DNA of 64,000 nucleotides from Pachypanchax playfairii (taxonomy: Eukaryota; Chordata; Actinopteri; Cyprinodontiformes; Aplocheilidae): positions 293,783-357,782 of the forward strand of contig SSNP01000297.1 of the NCBI GenBank assembly GCA_006937955.1, read 5' to 3'. Both the position numbers and the translations under genes were made by a program. Position 1 is the stretch's first letter. Every line of letters begins with the position of its first letter. Shown in pieces: positions 22,801 through 37,800 of this stretch. The notes beneath the pieces were generated by a model. It did not search any database. It saw nothing but the letters and a program-made list of their open reading frames with translations, and had not been told where the DNA came from.

Positions 22801-25800
22801 GTCAAGCTTCTTATCAAACTTAGAAAGCATCAGAAATTTGACCTCAGATGACCTTCAGGGGCCCCTCAGCACCATTTCCATGAAATATAACATTGAATAA
22901 TCTCTATTTATCTAAACAAGTTACCAGCTTTTCTGATCAGGTAGAACACTGATGCTTTAAAGCTGCAATCCAGACTTATGTTATGTATGATTATGTATGA
23001 TTTTTTGAAATTCCATAAAAGTGATAGTCTGACCCAGTTCTGTATATAAAGCCCCCCCCCAGCTGTCTCATAGGGGCACATTTAATTTTCACTGAGTGCC
23101 GCCCAACAGTAGTCAATAAGATTCTACATCTGCATAGTACACCTCTCAATCAACCAAGCGTGCTTTCTCTTTTCCACACACCCATCTTGAACATTAGCCA
23201 ATCAAGAAAAAGCATTTTGTTTGATCACTAGTTTAACATTTAGCCATTAATAATCCAATTCTAGACACATTTATTTTGATTCTCAGCCTGATATAATCTA
23301 ATCTTGATTGGATAATCGTTATTAGCTCAATCAGACATTTTTGTCGATCACAGCGTACTTATTATACCATTACCTTGTGCTCATGTTGTCCTATTGGTAG
23401 ATCTATGCTATACATCCACTTACTTAAAGACTGAAACAGCTTAACATCTAAATTAACATTGTGGATTGTATTAATACACAAATAATTGGACATTTTTAGC
23501 TGGTTTACATAAAAACAGACAGAAGAAAGGATTTTGTCACACCCGCCATCTTTGTCTTACTGCTTTTCATGTAAAACTAGATCATATGTTCCACAGTGAG
23601 AACTGAGCTCACAAAGATTTTAAACATACTTTCCCCCTCAGGTATCATATCATAGTTATAGCTCTGGTCTACATCCTGCCGTTATTGGTGATGGGCATCA
23701 CTTACACCATCGTGGGGGTAACGCTGTGGGGCGGCGAGATTCCCGGAGACTCATCTGATAACTATCACGGACAGCTCAGAGCTAAAAGGAAGGTAAGCTT
23801 GCCTTATGGCAGCCTCAGTCTATTTTTTTCCTGCAATTAAGTTTTGTCTCTCTTTTGTTTTGTTTTTCTAACTGAAAGGTGTAATGTAATTGGAACAATT
23901 TGCTGTTCTACTATGTGCTTGTAGCATAAAAAAACAAAGAAAGAAAGAAGAAAAAACCTAAAAATAGAGCAAGAAATCAGATAATCTTTCGTAACTCAAG
24001 CAGGAAGGCGTTTAAGGCAGTAAAGCAGAACAATTACACAGCTTTTAGTTACTGAGACCTTTGGGATTTGGCTTTAATACAACTGCTGCAGCTAAAGACT
24101 TTTGTTTTGTAATGGAAGGGAATCCCAGAACGCCACTTAATCAAGGTAATTGTTCTGTTGCCTGTTTAGTGTACTCCATGTTTCAGGAAAATCTATTAGC
24201 CTCTCCTGCTGAAAATCAGCCAAGTGGAAGTGTATCATTCTCACCGGTGATGAAATTAATCAAGCAAAAGAAATACGTTTCAGCATCACATCAATTCATT
24301 TTATGTATTTTAAACTACTTAAATCTTCTATATGAAACCCGAAAATATTCAGTGTCTCGGTAAAGTTAGTTTTTTTAGGCTTTTTGTTAAAGAAATTGAA
24401 CAAATATTTCTGCTTTAAAATGTTGCATAATGAATGAGCAGGAAGGCTTTATAGGCACCATAAATATCGTTTTCCTCACTCGTACTTTGATTGTTTGAAA
24501 TAAATTAAAGATGTACTTCCTCCACGTCCTGCCAGCAACAGAGTGAGTTCAGCATTAACTGATGGTGTTGATTGAAATATGAAATGTTGCACTTGGAAGA
24601 GGGAACATTAGCTTCAGGATATTGTGCTGATCAAAATAAAACAAACCTTTTGATTGGTTTGGATACAGCAGGTACTGCTGCGTCAACATTTCACAGACAA
24701 AGACCTTAATTCAACACAACACAACCTTTGTGATTGTCACTTGCTGTCGATGCAACTGGACAAGCACAAGCTCTGAAAACCAACAGTGTCTTCAGGGTTT
24801 ACGAGTTTCACTGCACCACATTTTTGACTTTGAAAGCACTTTGGGCACTCTGACCTTTATCCTCAGGAGTCTCAGCATCTTCCTATAAATATGTCTCCAG
24901 ACCAGATTTGTTTTAGACCAACACACACACACAAATAGTAAAAGAAAACGAATTGTTTGAAGGTGATTAGTAAAACTAATTAAACCTCTTTCTGCAGTAT
25001 AAACCTGTAGAAATTCTTTTTGTTGCTCCTGATCAGATTAATCAGAGTCATTCAAACAGTTTTGTCTGTAGCACTTATAGATGATTACAGGTTGTTCTTC
25101 AGTTACTGTAAAAACTGTGTTTGATAGCCATTTCAGTTGAAACTTTATGTAAAAGAGAATAATAATATATGTTAAATATTAAACAGGTAATTGTTGAAAC
25201 ATAGATGTAAATAAAAACTGGATGTAGGTGGACACATGTTGTCCAATAGAAGTAGGTGGATTGGGATGTGAAGTCATACTGTCCTGTTTACAGGTGCTAC
25301 CATGTTGTATATCTGGAACCAAAGACTCTTCACTAAACATTGATGTGAAAGTTACATCTACGTGAACAGAATTAATAAATAACTAGTAATTACAATGACA
25401 TATACAAAAGAGGAACATTTGATCATACTGCAGGAAGGTATGTGAATAATAGAAGCCAACACCTTGAAAAAATATTTAAGGTGTATTTGGATTTTTTGTT
25501 AGAAAATTGTTTTGTTTGTTTGTTCCCCTGAAGGGGGAGGGGCTTAAACTTCAATAGCCACTCACAAGGGGGCACTTGTGTTGTTTTGGCTGCTTGTTCC
25601 TGTTTCTGTCTGTTATATGTTTATGGTTTCAATATAATTATTACAATAGACTGATTTTTAATTAATGTTATTAAAAGTTTTAGTCAAGTTTAGGTTTACT
25701 AGTAGTCCGGGTTTACTGAGAAAAATGTGTCCTTGCAGCTTAAAATTCACCAGTATTTAATTTATACCAATAAATTTAAGACTCTAGTAGTTACATCTCC

Positions 25801-28800
25801 TAATACAAAAATAATGCATGCTTCAATGTCATTTAAGAAAGCTCAAAGGTGCCAAATTTAATCTTGATTGATGCAGTTGATAGGAAACCCCAGATCATCA
25901 AACTACCACCACCGTGTCTGGCTGTCAGTACTGTGCTCTACTTTTAAAAGTCCATTGTATTCTTATGTCGTGTCTTACAAACCTTCCACAACATTTCACT
26001 TTAGTTTTGTAATATCGGGTTAACACGGCAGGATTTTCATGCTGATTTTGCCCCAATTTCCCCCTTCCGACAAGCCCTGATTATCAGGATGGCTCTTCAG
26101 ATAATCCTAACCGAAATTACTGCTGTGTGTAGCGTGTTAAGAGCGATCGGTCAGCTCGGAAGGACGTTCCATCATAAATCTAGGATGTCCAACATGTTGG
26201 ATTGTCTTGGCCTGATATTGAAGCATGTGTGGTGTGTTGCGATGAGAACGGATTATGCAGCCAGCTCCGTGCAGTGTGTAGCCAATCAGAAAGCGAGGTG
26301 ACGGGAGGCTTCTTCTTCTGAGGTTTTGCGGCATTTGCCAACCAGAAGTCACACAGATTTCGTGAGGTTTCTGAGTTTTTTTGTGAGAATTCCCCTCTAA
26401 AATGAGAATGTGGTGAGTGAAATCACTTTGTGTGTGGCCACATGACACGATGACACACCGCACACGGTAGGAGCAGAACAGGAATATACCCGATTTTTTT
26501 TTCGCTATCCAAAGCTTTCACAATCTGAAACTGTTGCAACACTTAAAATCCTGCCGTGTGAACCAGGCTTAAATACACAGAATATTTAGTTAAATGTCTT
26601 GGGGATTATCAAGATGTTTGTCAGCTAATGTTAAGCTTTTGTGTTTTTTTTAGTTAGCAAAGTACACGTCAGGATTAATATTGGTTTAACTCCACATTTA
26701 TAAATTGTCTTCGAAAATCATTTCTTTTGTCATCCTACAATACATTTCTGTTGTACACTGAATCATCCACAATATTTATGTCAAGAAAAAAAATGTTATG
26801 CCTTTTCATGTTTTAATGTTCTGTTCAATGTGTTTATAGAGTCACCCACCATGTTGTCATGTTACTAATGGAGTCTGGGCTAAGTGTAAGAAAATAAGAT
26901 CGACATGTGTGTCCGAACATGCGTGTGTTGTTGTTTGTGTGAAGAAGCTTCGATTTCATGTTCCGTATTATAATTAAATTGAGGGTGTAGAGCTCTGACA
27001 GGCTCCGAAAAGAAGAGGTGAAAGAATTCAGAGTTCAGCCCAAGGAAACACTGTCACACATCAGCAAGCTAGCTGCTTCAGAAGATAAGAATTTTATCAA
27101 ACTCACCACAAAACACAAGCTTGATAATAACATTGAATTGCAAAGAAATGCACAGAAATGTAAATTGCTGTCAGAAAATAAATATTTTTAACTGAATCAG
27201 TTGAGTAGTAAACATGTTTTTACTTTTAGAGTAATAGCTGCTCTTTGCGCTGTTTGAGTTTTTCGATGTTTTCATTGATCACTGCTTTTGCTCATTAAGT
27301 CAGTTCTGTTTTGCCAATTTATTCCAAGCTCGTGTCTCATACATTTAAACAGACAGCCAAACATGCACAGAGGAGTATCAATCAAACTGGCAACTTATTT
27401 AAACAAAAACACTGAGTTAATTTTTCATTTCTTAGAAATAGTGGGGGGGACTTATTGTTTTCATACCAGAAAAGGAGGTTTAAATATGAGAAGAATTCCT
27501 TTAACAGCTGCTCACTTTTCTTATTGTTGTTTTATTAATGAGCTGCTGATGATGTCAAAGAAACTCTTAAAAAATACTATTTTTCTTTACACAGTACACA
27601 TTACAGCTACAGGTCAGTGTCTTTATACTGTGTAGTTTTTTTTTTTATAACTGTGGATTGGGTGGTCTGAGTAGTTTTTAGACCTGGTAATTCAGACACA
27701 ATCAGCTGATTTCATAAAAAAAGATTAAATAAATAAATATAGTACATCAACAATAATACTGATGTAAACATTTAATTTGTGTCTTTTAAATTCTTGTTAT
27801 CTTTCTTTTGGCTTTGTTCTTTTCTATGAAAGTGAGTGGAACAATTACTTTATCCATCCATCCATCCATCCATCCATCCATCCATCCATCCATCCATCCA
27901 TCCATCCATCCATCCATCCATCCATCCATCCATCCATCCATCCATCCATCCATCCATCCATCCATCCATCCATCCACCCACCCATCCATCCATCGATCCA
28001 TCCATCCTGCAGGGTCATGTGTTTATCTCCACCAGTCATTGGGAAAGAGGCGGGGTTACACCTGGACAGGTCGCCAGTCCATCACAGAGACACACAACAA
28101 TTTGCACGCCTAAAGTTTAGACCTAGAGTTGCCATATCACATCATATTATCTGTGTGAGGAGGCTGGGTTTCAAACCCAGGACCTTCTTGCTGCAAGGCA
28201 ACAGTGCAACCAACTGGTAACTGCTAATAATTAATACTTTCATCCATCTCTGTGGAGCAGTGAGCAGCCATCTGTGTAAATAGTTTCATCCTGCACGTCG
28301 AACATTAATACTTAACTGCAGCTTAATTTGTTGCTTTATTCTAATAGATAATTAGAAAGTTGTCCTGAAACCATCAAACAACATTCTCCTCACTGCAGTT
28401 AAACTAAACAAAATAGGTGCACTTCAAAAGGAAGTGAAGATGTTTATCATGTTTTTTGTGTTTTGCAGAGCAATATCTTGCTTTTATTTTTACCATAAAA
28501 AGAACATGTGAAATATGTTGATATAAATAAATTGTGAACCTCCATAATGCAATTGGTGTGAAACACCAAACTTGACAGATAAATACTTTTGAGTCTAATT
28601 GGATCACCGTGTTATAAAAGAATTCAACTTTTGTTACAAAGGATGACTACTGACAACTGACTACAACTGACTACTCTAAAGCCATGAAAAATACACACAC
28701 TCATCTTTTGTGCAACAGATGTTGTCCTCCCTTTGGAGACTTTTTACGACCAGTTAATGTTGTTTTGCTGCAGGCAGAAATGTGCACAGTTCTGCCACAT

Positions 28801-31800
28801 TGGAGATGCGCGTACGAATCCTGCTGCTGGATGTAATAAGACCAGAGGAAAGACTCCGTGGAGAAATTTCCTTTTCTTCTCCAGATTCTGACATGCTGAG
28901 CTCACATCAAAAAATCTGAAGTGAAAATTTGAATATTTTCTACAGCTTTATACAAAAAGCAACACTGAAATTGTGGTAATTACTTCTTCCCTTTGGAGAC
29001 TTTTAAAGCGTGTTCCCTCATGTTGTGAGCTCTGCATCACAAAGTTTGTGCAGATCTCTTTGCAGATGTTAATCGTTTAAGAAAATATCCGGCTTATTAC
29101 TTTGGTCCATGTTGGCGGGCTGGAGTCTGAAAGTGTGTGAGCGCACCGCTGTGCTGCTCTTAGTGGGATGTCCTTCTCATGACTTTACCATTACAGCTTC
29201 ACACAAAAAATCTCCAGATTGTATACATTTCAGCCACCAGGAATCCTATTGGAAGTGACATCCAACTTGTTTTAATCTCTATTTGTTCACCAGGTAGATT
29301 TACTGAAACTTCACTTTAAACTTTTATGTCCTGATATATTCTCTCAGTATAACTATCATAGTACAATCAGATGCTTTAATCTGCTTAATAAGAGCGTCTG
29401 AAAAACCAACTGTGATAAGAGTCTTCACAATCAGAGAGTCACATAGTGGAACATGCTGCCTGATGAAATCAGGTCAGTCTTTACTGACTTTGATTAATTG
29501 TATTGATTCGCTTCTTTTTTTTAGTTTAATGCTTTTTTTTTTCTGGGACGTCATTGATTTTGTATAATAACTACGATGTCAGTGTGCAGAGAGAAAAACT
29601 GCTTCACATAAATATTTGTGATGAATGTGGAGCTCAGAGGTTTCGTCTTTGGAGTGAGATCAGTGTGTGTGCACATGTGTGTGTGTTACAATGTCTCTGA
29701 GGCTCAGTGGGACACAGACATACAGCAGTGCTTTGGGCTGAATACCAACATCATTATGCAAACTAGTGCAGAGCGACAATGCTAAAGAAACGTGGAGGCT
29801 ACAGACGTCTTTGTTTGACTTTAAGCTACAGCCTTTTAAATCCTTTTTTTGTTGCTCAGCGTGCAACATACTGTGTCTGTCTTGTCATTAATAATTTAAG
29901 AGTCTTTTTTTTCCTGAGGATTATTACAAAAACTCTGTTGGACATTAATTCAGTACTTGTGTCAATAATTTAAGCATTGTGTAAGAAATAATTAAAGTTA
30001 CATTCTAAGAAGTTTCAGAGGATCATACTTTGCAACATTGATAGTTGTGTTGAACTAAAATTGAGTTTTTAATGTTGGAAAATTGTGGATCACAACAACT
30101 TTTGTTGAAATCACAATCTTTGGAGGAGTTTATATTCAGTTTTAGATTAAATAATGTATATCGATCTATTTATTGGTTATTTTGCTGATAGTATTTTTGG
30201 ACATGTATATGAATGTTCATGTCTGACAGGTTAAAAGCTTTAAATAAACCCTAAATAAATGTGGACAGTTTATTTATCAAATTTAACTACAAAACAACAT
30301 TGGTTGTATTAGATCTTTTCTGCAGTTCTTCTATGAAATAAGAGATTCACAAACTTTGGATTTCAGAATTGACCAGAATTGAGTTTTTAAATTAACTTGG
30401 ATAATTAATTCTAATTGGGTTTGAAAACAATTATTCATTCCCTATACGTTAAATCACAAGAACTGAAGTGAGGCAACAGTAAGAGAAAACCAAACTTGCT
30501 TGATCATAACACCATCAGAATAATAAAATCAGCTGATGATGTACAATGTGCTTTATTTGTTTTCATTGAGCTAAAATGATCCTATTTGATTTAACCAGAA
30601 ACAGGAAACTTTCAGGTTTATGTTTGTATTACAGATAATATTTAGATGAGTTGTTCTTTAATTTGCCTTTAAAATGTGTTTATAAAATTTGTGTTCAAAA
30701 TTTTACCATGATTACATTTTGTGAGGAGAATACTTACCATGCAGATGTAAACATCCCCGTCGTCTCTGACGGGTCAGTTTGCACAAACGTGTGTACTTGT
30801 AAAGTGCTTTTTAACCAACTCACAAAGTGCATCACACTACAAATTGTCATTCACTCATTTGATGGTGATACACACGTATTCTAGCCACTGCTGTATTAAC
30901 TGCAGGCTGCATCACACAGGCATCACTCGACCCTCTGACCCACACCAAACACGCTAAAGGATGCTGATGCTGTTAAATGAAAAGCTTGTAAAACAAACTG
31001 ATATAATTATAAGAACTAACTGAAACTTAATTTAACATGAATTAGGACAGTGGTCCTCTAGGACCAGTTTTCCCCGTGGGATCAATAAAATGTCTGCATC
31101 TACAGCACAGATTAAGTCTCACAGATTGGACACTCTAATTGAAAACAATGGTAACCGCTCTGGCGCAATGCATTGTGGGTAACTGGCACTGGAATGCTAT
31201 ATAACATTGTCATGTTGATGTGGACAGTTAAAAGTATTACAAGTGTTTGGATCTTGATTTTGCAAACAGAGCAGTTCAACATGTTTATGGGTCTAAATAA
31301 ATATATTTTAGCTAAATTCTGCAGATCCGATTTTGTGACTGCGGTGAAGCTTTTTAAACTGGTGTTCATGCAGTCTGCTACATGATAATAGCTTTGTAGC
31401 TAGTTCCTTGTATAATTATAAGTAGTTAATATTTCCAAGTAGTTTTTATGGTTTGTAACTTCAAATCTTCAAATTTTAGGTGGCTTGAGTTACTCAGTTT
31501 AAGTGATGATATTGTGATCCTGGGGTTTTAGTTCCATTTAGTATTTCTTCTCCTACTCATTTATTCTATCTGTCGTTTTGTTTTCCTCTGGGTTTAGTTA
31601 TAGGTTTGTTTTGGGCCATTTGCTCCTCCTGCTCCTTTGTGTCCTCCTGTTCAGCCCTTCCTGTTTTGCTTTTATTTTGATATCCTTTGTGCTCTCTGTT
31701 TCCCTTGTGTCTCTCACCAGCTTGTTCTCTCTCTGTCTCCTCAGCTGTGTCCTGTTATGTCTCGTTAGCCCTTTGTTTTCAGTTTGTATAAAGGCTGCAC

Positions 31801-34800
31801 TTTTAGTTTCCTCCTTTGTCTGGTGCTCGTCAAAGATTCCCTGCTTGTCTCACTTTTGGATTTTTACCTCCTCTTTGCTCCCGTCTCCCACAGTAAGTTT
31901 GTTTTCTCATTGTTTGCTGCCCCGTCAGCCTGTTTATTTTATTATTATTAATAAAGTGTTTAATTTAGTTCCTGGCTCCCCTCTCCTGCATTTGGGTTCA
32001 ACACTTGTAACACAGAACGTGACAGATGAGGAGTGTCCTCAACTTAGTTTTGGCTGCCAGCAGGCGCGGACTGAACGTCGGGATTTCCCTGACTCCCAAA
32101 CTTGCCCGCTTGCAATTGGGCCGACGATCAGATGGAGCTTGATTGCTAAATAAATAATCTGTCGTGCTTTAAATTAACTGACATGTTTGTCAGTTAGGGA
32201 ACAGCTGAGACATAAAACACTATGACTAGCTTAATTAGGTCCTAAGCTGATGGATTAAAACGCAGCGTGTTACACATAGTTACCCACAATGCATTACAGT
32301 ACCCAGTTACCGATAATGCCTCAAGTGTCCTATCTGTAACTTAATCTGTGTCTACATGTTAACACTTCGGTACTGCGACTGTCTCTTGATCGTCACTGAG
32401 GTCTCATCGGTATACAACCTTTAACATTAAACCGTGATAACTTTGCCTTCAAACTAGCTGAAAAAAAAATGTAAGAGTAGTTTACTTTAAGACGTTAGGT
32501 CAGTCTCAGAGGTCAGAAAACCAAATTAATGATAGAAGATGTGACTACTACTACTTATATCATGTGACAGATGTCTTGCGTAGCCTTCACGTCATTTCCA
32601 TGTGGTGATTAGAAGCTTTACAAACCTCCAACTTTATATCATTTATCATCATCATTGCTAAATAAAAGATTCACCGACCCTTTGTTTTGACTTAATCCAC
32701 TCTGCCACTATCACTACACCACAGGTGCTCTATTTTAGGCTCATGCCTGAGGCTCTGGATTGGAAATGTCATTTTGAAAGGGAGTGCTAATGACTCATCA
32801 TAAAGCATCTCTTGAGGCCAGTCCGTGATCGTGTTTTGGCTTCAAGCAGGGTTGATTGTCCATTATATTTCTGCTTGAAGTCTTAACTACTTTGTCTAGG
32901 TGTTTGTGTCAGAATGTGTGTGTTTGTCTGTCTTCATACTCATTTGAATGGATTAAAGATTAGATTTTATTCAGAAAACAGTTAGTGTAAATACTGGCTC
33001 TGCTCTATAATCTAGTATTAATCCGTATGAGACAGGTGTCAGAAGGTGTCTGCACTCAGACACAAGCTAGTAGGTTTGGGTTTGTTCTGAATGGGAATAA
33101 TCATTTGAAAGCTGGATTGGGTTAGCTACATGTGACTGTGTTTATTTGTAACTATAGTTACATAACCACTTGTTCTGTTTTCACACCGACTGCCACATGT
33201 TTCTCTACCGTACAGCAGCTTCAACGTTAATGCAGCAAAAGTGATATTTAAAACAATCTGAAAAAGGAAATCAGCATTAAAAACTAAGAAATGTTTTTGT
33301 TCTTTGAATATTTGCTTATCAATAAAATGCTTCAGTCAAGAGATTTTTAACGTGTCGCTACACAACCATGAAAAACTGAGGAATTATGGGGGAAAAGCAT
33401 CAGGTGGAATGTTGAAAAATGAATGTCATTGATGGTCAATGATTAACCTTTTAAAAAACAACTGAGAAACAGTTTAACTTTCTGATCTATTATAGGGAAG
33501 TAATTGAAGGATCCAAATGCAGCATGAGGTTATTTGTGCAGATGTTTTATTTCTCAAAGGGATTACATTAAACTTGACAAAGTCAAAAGATCTTGAAGAA
33601 CAGCTTGAACTAGTCTGACAAACAGGAAAGAAAACCACGAGACAAATGTACAAAATCAAAGTCATTAAATAATGAAAAGTTGTAGGAAGGAAGCAGTAGG
33701 ACCATGTTGCAGGGAGAACACGGGGACTCGAGGAATAACAACAAAAATACTTTTAATAATTAAAAACAAAAGAATGACAAAATAGCAACAACTATTTACA
33801 GAATATTCTAAGAAGCATGTGAACACAAGGACAGGTTTTATGACTTCACACACTGATAATGAGATTGAAAAATCTAAAGGTATTTATACTTTGAACATGT
33901 GATTACTGAATGAAGAACAGCTGAGGTGAGGCAAAGGAACTAATCAGGTGAATGACAAACAGGTGCGACAAAATAAGAACTGACTGAAGCGCAGAGAAAA
34001 TCCTGACAAACAAATCACAAAGAACTGACTGAAACTAAATCACACAGGGAACTAAAGTAACAAACAGAGAACTTACTAGAATAAAGAAGCTGTGATTAAG
34101 TGACAAATACACAAACACAAGAAAATGAAAAAAAAACCTGAACAGAGAAACAAACTGGACTGAAACCCAAAATCAGGTTTTAAATCCAAACAGAAAGGTA
34201 TTGAACAAAACTGAAACAATTGGGGGGCCGAAAATACATTTTTACCAATAAGAGCGATCATGGTTGTGGTCTGATAGTTACGGAGCCCTTTAGGGGACAT
34301 GGGTTGAAAAAAAACAAGATACTTTCTTATGTGCACCAGATAGCTACTTTATTAACTGGTGCACATGAGCTCTTGTTTTTTTTCCACCCATGTCCCCTAA
34401 AGGGCTCCGTAGATACTAGACCTGAAGCACTAACAGCTGGACGCCCATCCTTGAAATAATTTAGAATTGACATTGTGCATGATTGCTACTGCTAACTGTC
34501 GTTGAGTGGCCCCAACATGGGTATGATGCAATTGTGCACAAACTACAACATCTGGCAGTGAATGTTTGCATGTAAAAAACTATTTGACCAGTTTGCAGTT
34601 TTTGCAGTAATTTTTAGTCGAAACTGTGGTGAAAATTTTACTGATTTCTTTAGATTTTTTTTCTTTTCATCGTTTGTTTTTCCAAAAACTCAATTTTCTC
34701 CTGTTTCATCTGTCAGTTGCATTTAGGATATTCCCTTTTCAGATGAGCCCCCCCCCCACTCACATCCCCAATACGTGTTGGCTGGACTCATTTTGGTTCC

Positions 34801-37800
34801 AAGCTGACTAATGGGTAGTAATTTACTGTGATAATGAAAAAACATCCATCTGGTCACTGTTTTGTTAAATGAAATTCAAACTCATTATCCAGTAAAGGCA
34901 TTAAAAATCTCATTAGACTGTCAATTTGTTGGACAAAACCAAGATTCAACAAATATGTTTCCTTCTTTCTCATTTTAAAAAAGCCCCAGTGATACGTGGT
35001 ATTACATGGAGATTCTCACGGGAAGCTGCAGCGAGTTCCTGAAGTGTCATCTCAGTTTTTATTTAAAGGTGTCTTTATCTAATTTTTGCACATACAGTAA
35101 ATGTGAAAATTAGAAACAGCCTGAACACATTGAAGTGTAATTTGATATTCCTTCTAGCAAACTTGTTAACACTCTCATTACCACTTCTTTTGATTAGGTG
35201 AGAAATTCTGCTCTCAAACTTCCTCTACTGTGCTGGTGAAGTATATTTTATTGTTTCCTACCCTCAAGACTCACAAAAAGCAAATAATTCAAGTCCAGAA
35301 TTTCAGTTTCTATATTAACATATAATTCAAAAATAACACACTTATTTTTACTGGTTCTTCTGTATCCTATGTATCTTCTAAATGTTAAAAAAGGGATTAA
35401 AAACAAAACACTTTATACCCAATTATAAGATAAAATAAACACAATGACAGTAATATTAATATTGATATTTTGCAGCTTTTATAGACTGAAAAAAATTGTA
35501 TATTTTAAGATAAATCTGTAAAAATGCATTAGGCTCAGCTGTATGTCTCATATTATAGTATTCTGATTTTTGAGAGGTATTTCCCATCTTGGTGCCTCTG
35601 CTTGTTGCAACAATCAGATCAAATTTCTGGCTTGTAATACAATTTTTAAAGTACAATAAACTGACTACAGTCAGCAGCTGTTGTCAGCAGAGAAGTTTTT
35701 TTTACTGTGAGTCACAAACTCGATGCTTCTTCACATGAGATGTTTTGTGTGTTTGTACGTTTTATTGGGCTCTCTTCTCCCAAAATGTCTCTTGAGCGAA
35801 AGTTTTCTTATATTGGTAGGAATCAATTTGACAAGCTCATTTCTTCTTTCTAAATTGCATCACATTTAATTTAAGAGTTGGAGTAATACTAATTAAAACA
35901 AAGCACTTAGCGCAGCACATTTAATGGACTCTAATCAGCATCTCATTTGATTTGATCACCCATAGCATTAAAGTTTAAAGATTGTCATTACGTAAAAAAA
36001 ATCCCAAATAAATTCAGGTTCAAATTCACAGAAGTGCTGCACATTTTATGTGGGTACTATTTAAGGCTTTACACCTCTGTCTAATTCTTGAGGTTCTCTA
36101 AAAAAGACTATTTACATTAAATTTTGAGCTGCAAACCAGATAGAATCTCTCTGCCCTGGTGAATTTGCACTTATTTAACCCCAGAACTTTAACGTCGAGT
36201 GATTTTTACCTACACAAATCTTGTCAAGAGCTTTTCATTGTGTGTAATTTTACATAAATTAATGAAAACTGTATTTTATCTGAGACATTATATCAGATAA
36301 AATATCCCTGACGTTAGTGATGGTGAAGAAAAGTGAAAAAAAGGTGAAGAAATGTTAAAATTAGTTGTTAATTATAACATTTCTTTACCATTCTGTTCTT
36401 GGTGAGGAAAGGTGAATTAGTAACGACTACTTTTAACGTTAGGGTTCTAGGGTCAAATGGGGTATTACTATTATTTGAAAAAAAAAACCTACCCATGTTT
36501 ATGCTAATTATGCCAGAGCAAGAAGTATCTGATTCTGAAAGACCTGAACCATTTGAGACAAGCAGCAAGTGTCTCAGAGGAAACACAGCAATCAGCTGCA
36601 CTGTTGCCTTCACTAAAGAGAAAAGATATAATAATGATAATATTGTGTTTATTTATAGACGCTTTTTAGAGCACTCAAGTGGAAACTACAACAGGGTTTA
36701 GACAGAGTCAGCAGTTTTAAAATGAAGATTTGAAGAGTGTAAGACGGATGTATTTAACTAAAATGTAAAGAGGTCCAGTTAAAGAACAACCTCTGGGGCA
36801 ATGGTCCGGAATACACACGTATATTTAGTTATATGTTTATGTATTCACACACGCAGCCTGGAACTAGTACTTATATTAATCGATATCTTCAACAATGTTT
36901 CTTGTCAGAAAAAACAACATGTACAGTGGGGCAAAAAAGTATTTAGTCAGCCACCAATTGTGTAAGTTCTCCCACTTAAAAAGATCAGAGAGGCCTGTAA
37001 TTTTCATCATAGGTATACCTCAACTATGAGAGACAAAATGAGGAAAAAAAATCCAGAAAATCACATTGTCTGATTTTTAAAGAATTTATTTGCAAATTAT
37101 GGTGGAAAATAAGTATTTGGTCACCTACAAACAAGTAAGATTTCTGGCTTTCACAGACCTGTAACTTCTTTAAGAGGCTCCTCGGTCCTCCACTCGTTAC
37201 CTGTATTAATGGCACCTGTGTGAACTCGTTATCAGTATAAAAGACACCTGTCCACAACCTCAAACAGTCACGCTCCAAACTCCACTATGGCCAAGACCAA
37301 AGAGCTGTCAAAGGACACCAGAAACAAAATTGTAGACCTTCACCAGGCTGGGAAGACTGACTCTGCAATAGGTAAGCAGCTTGGTGTGAAGAAATCAACT
37401 GTGGGAGCAATTATTAGAAAATGGAAGACATACAAGACCACTGATAATCTCCCTCGATCTGGGGCTCCACGCAAGATCTCACCCCGTGGGGTCAAAATGA
37501 TCACAAGAACGGTGAGCACAAATCCCAGAACCACACGGAGGGACCTAGTGAATGACCTGCAGAGAGCTGGGACCAAAGTAACAAAGGCTACCATCAGTAA
37601 CACACTACGCCGCCAGGGACTCAAATCCTGCAGTGCCAGACGTGTCCCCCTGCTGAAGCCAGGACACGTCCAGGCCCGTCTGCGGTTTGCTAGAGAGCAT
37701 TTGGATGATCCAGAAGAGGATTGGGAGAACATCATATGGTCAGATGAAACCAAAATAGAACTTTTTGGTAGAAACTCAACTTGTCGTGTTTGGAGGGGAA

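Noticed and set aside
26089..26463. Frames of 70 and 108 codons at 26.1-26.5 kb
   Set aside because: Inside a MITE with inverted ends; no protein signature.
27777..28220. Open frames encoding His-Pro-Ser-Ile or Trp-Met-Asp-Gly repeats
   Set aside because: Products of reading the (ATCC)n microsatellite in different frames.
31578..32153. 191-codon hydrophobic open frame, plus strand
   Set aside because: It lies in a pyrimidine-rich dispersed repeat (Leu/Ser/Phe-rich on that account), spans ordinary repeat text such as ATTATTATTAATAAAGTG, and has no domain, start context or splice support.
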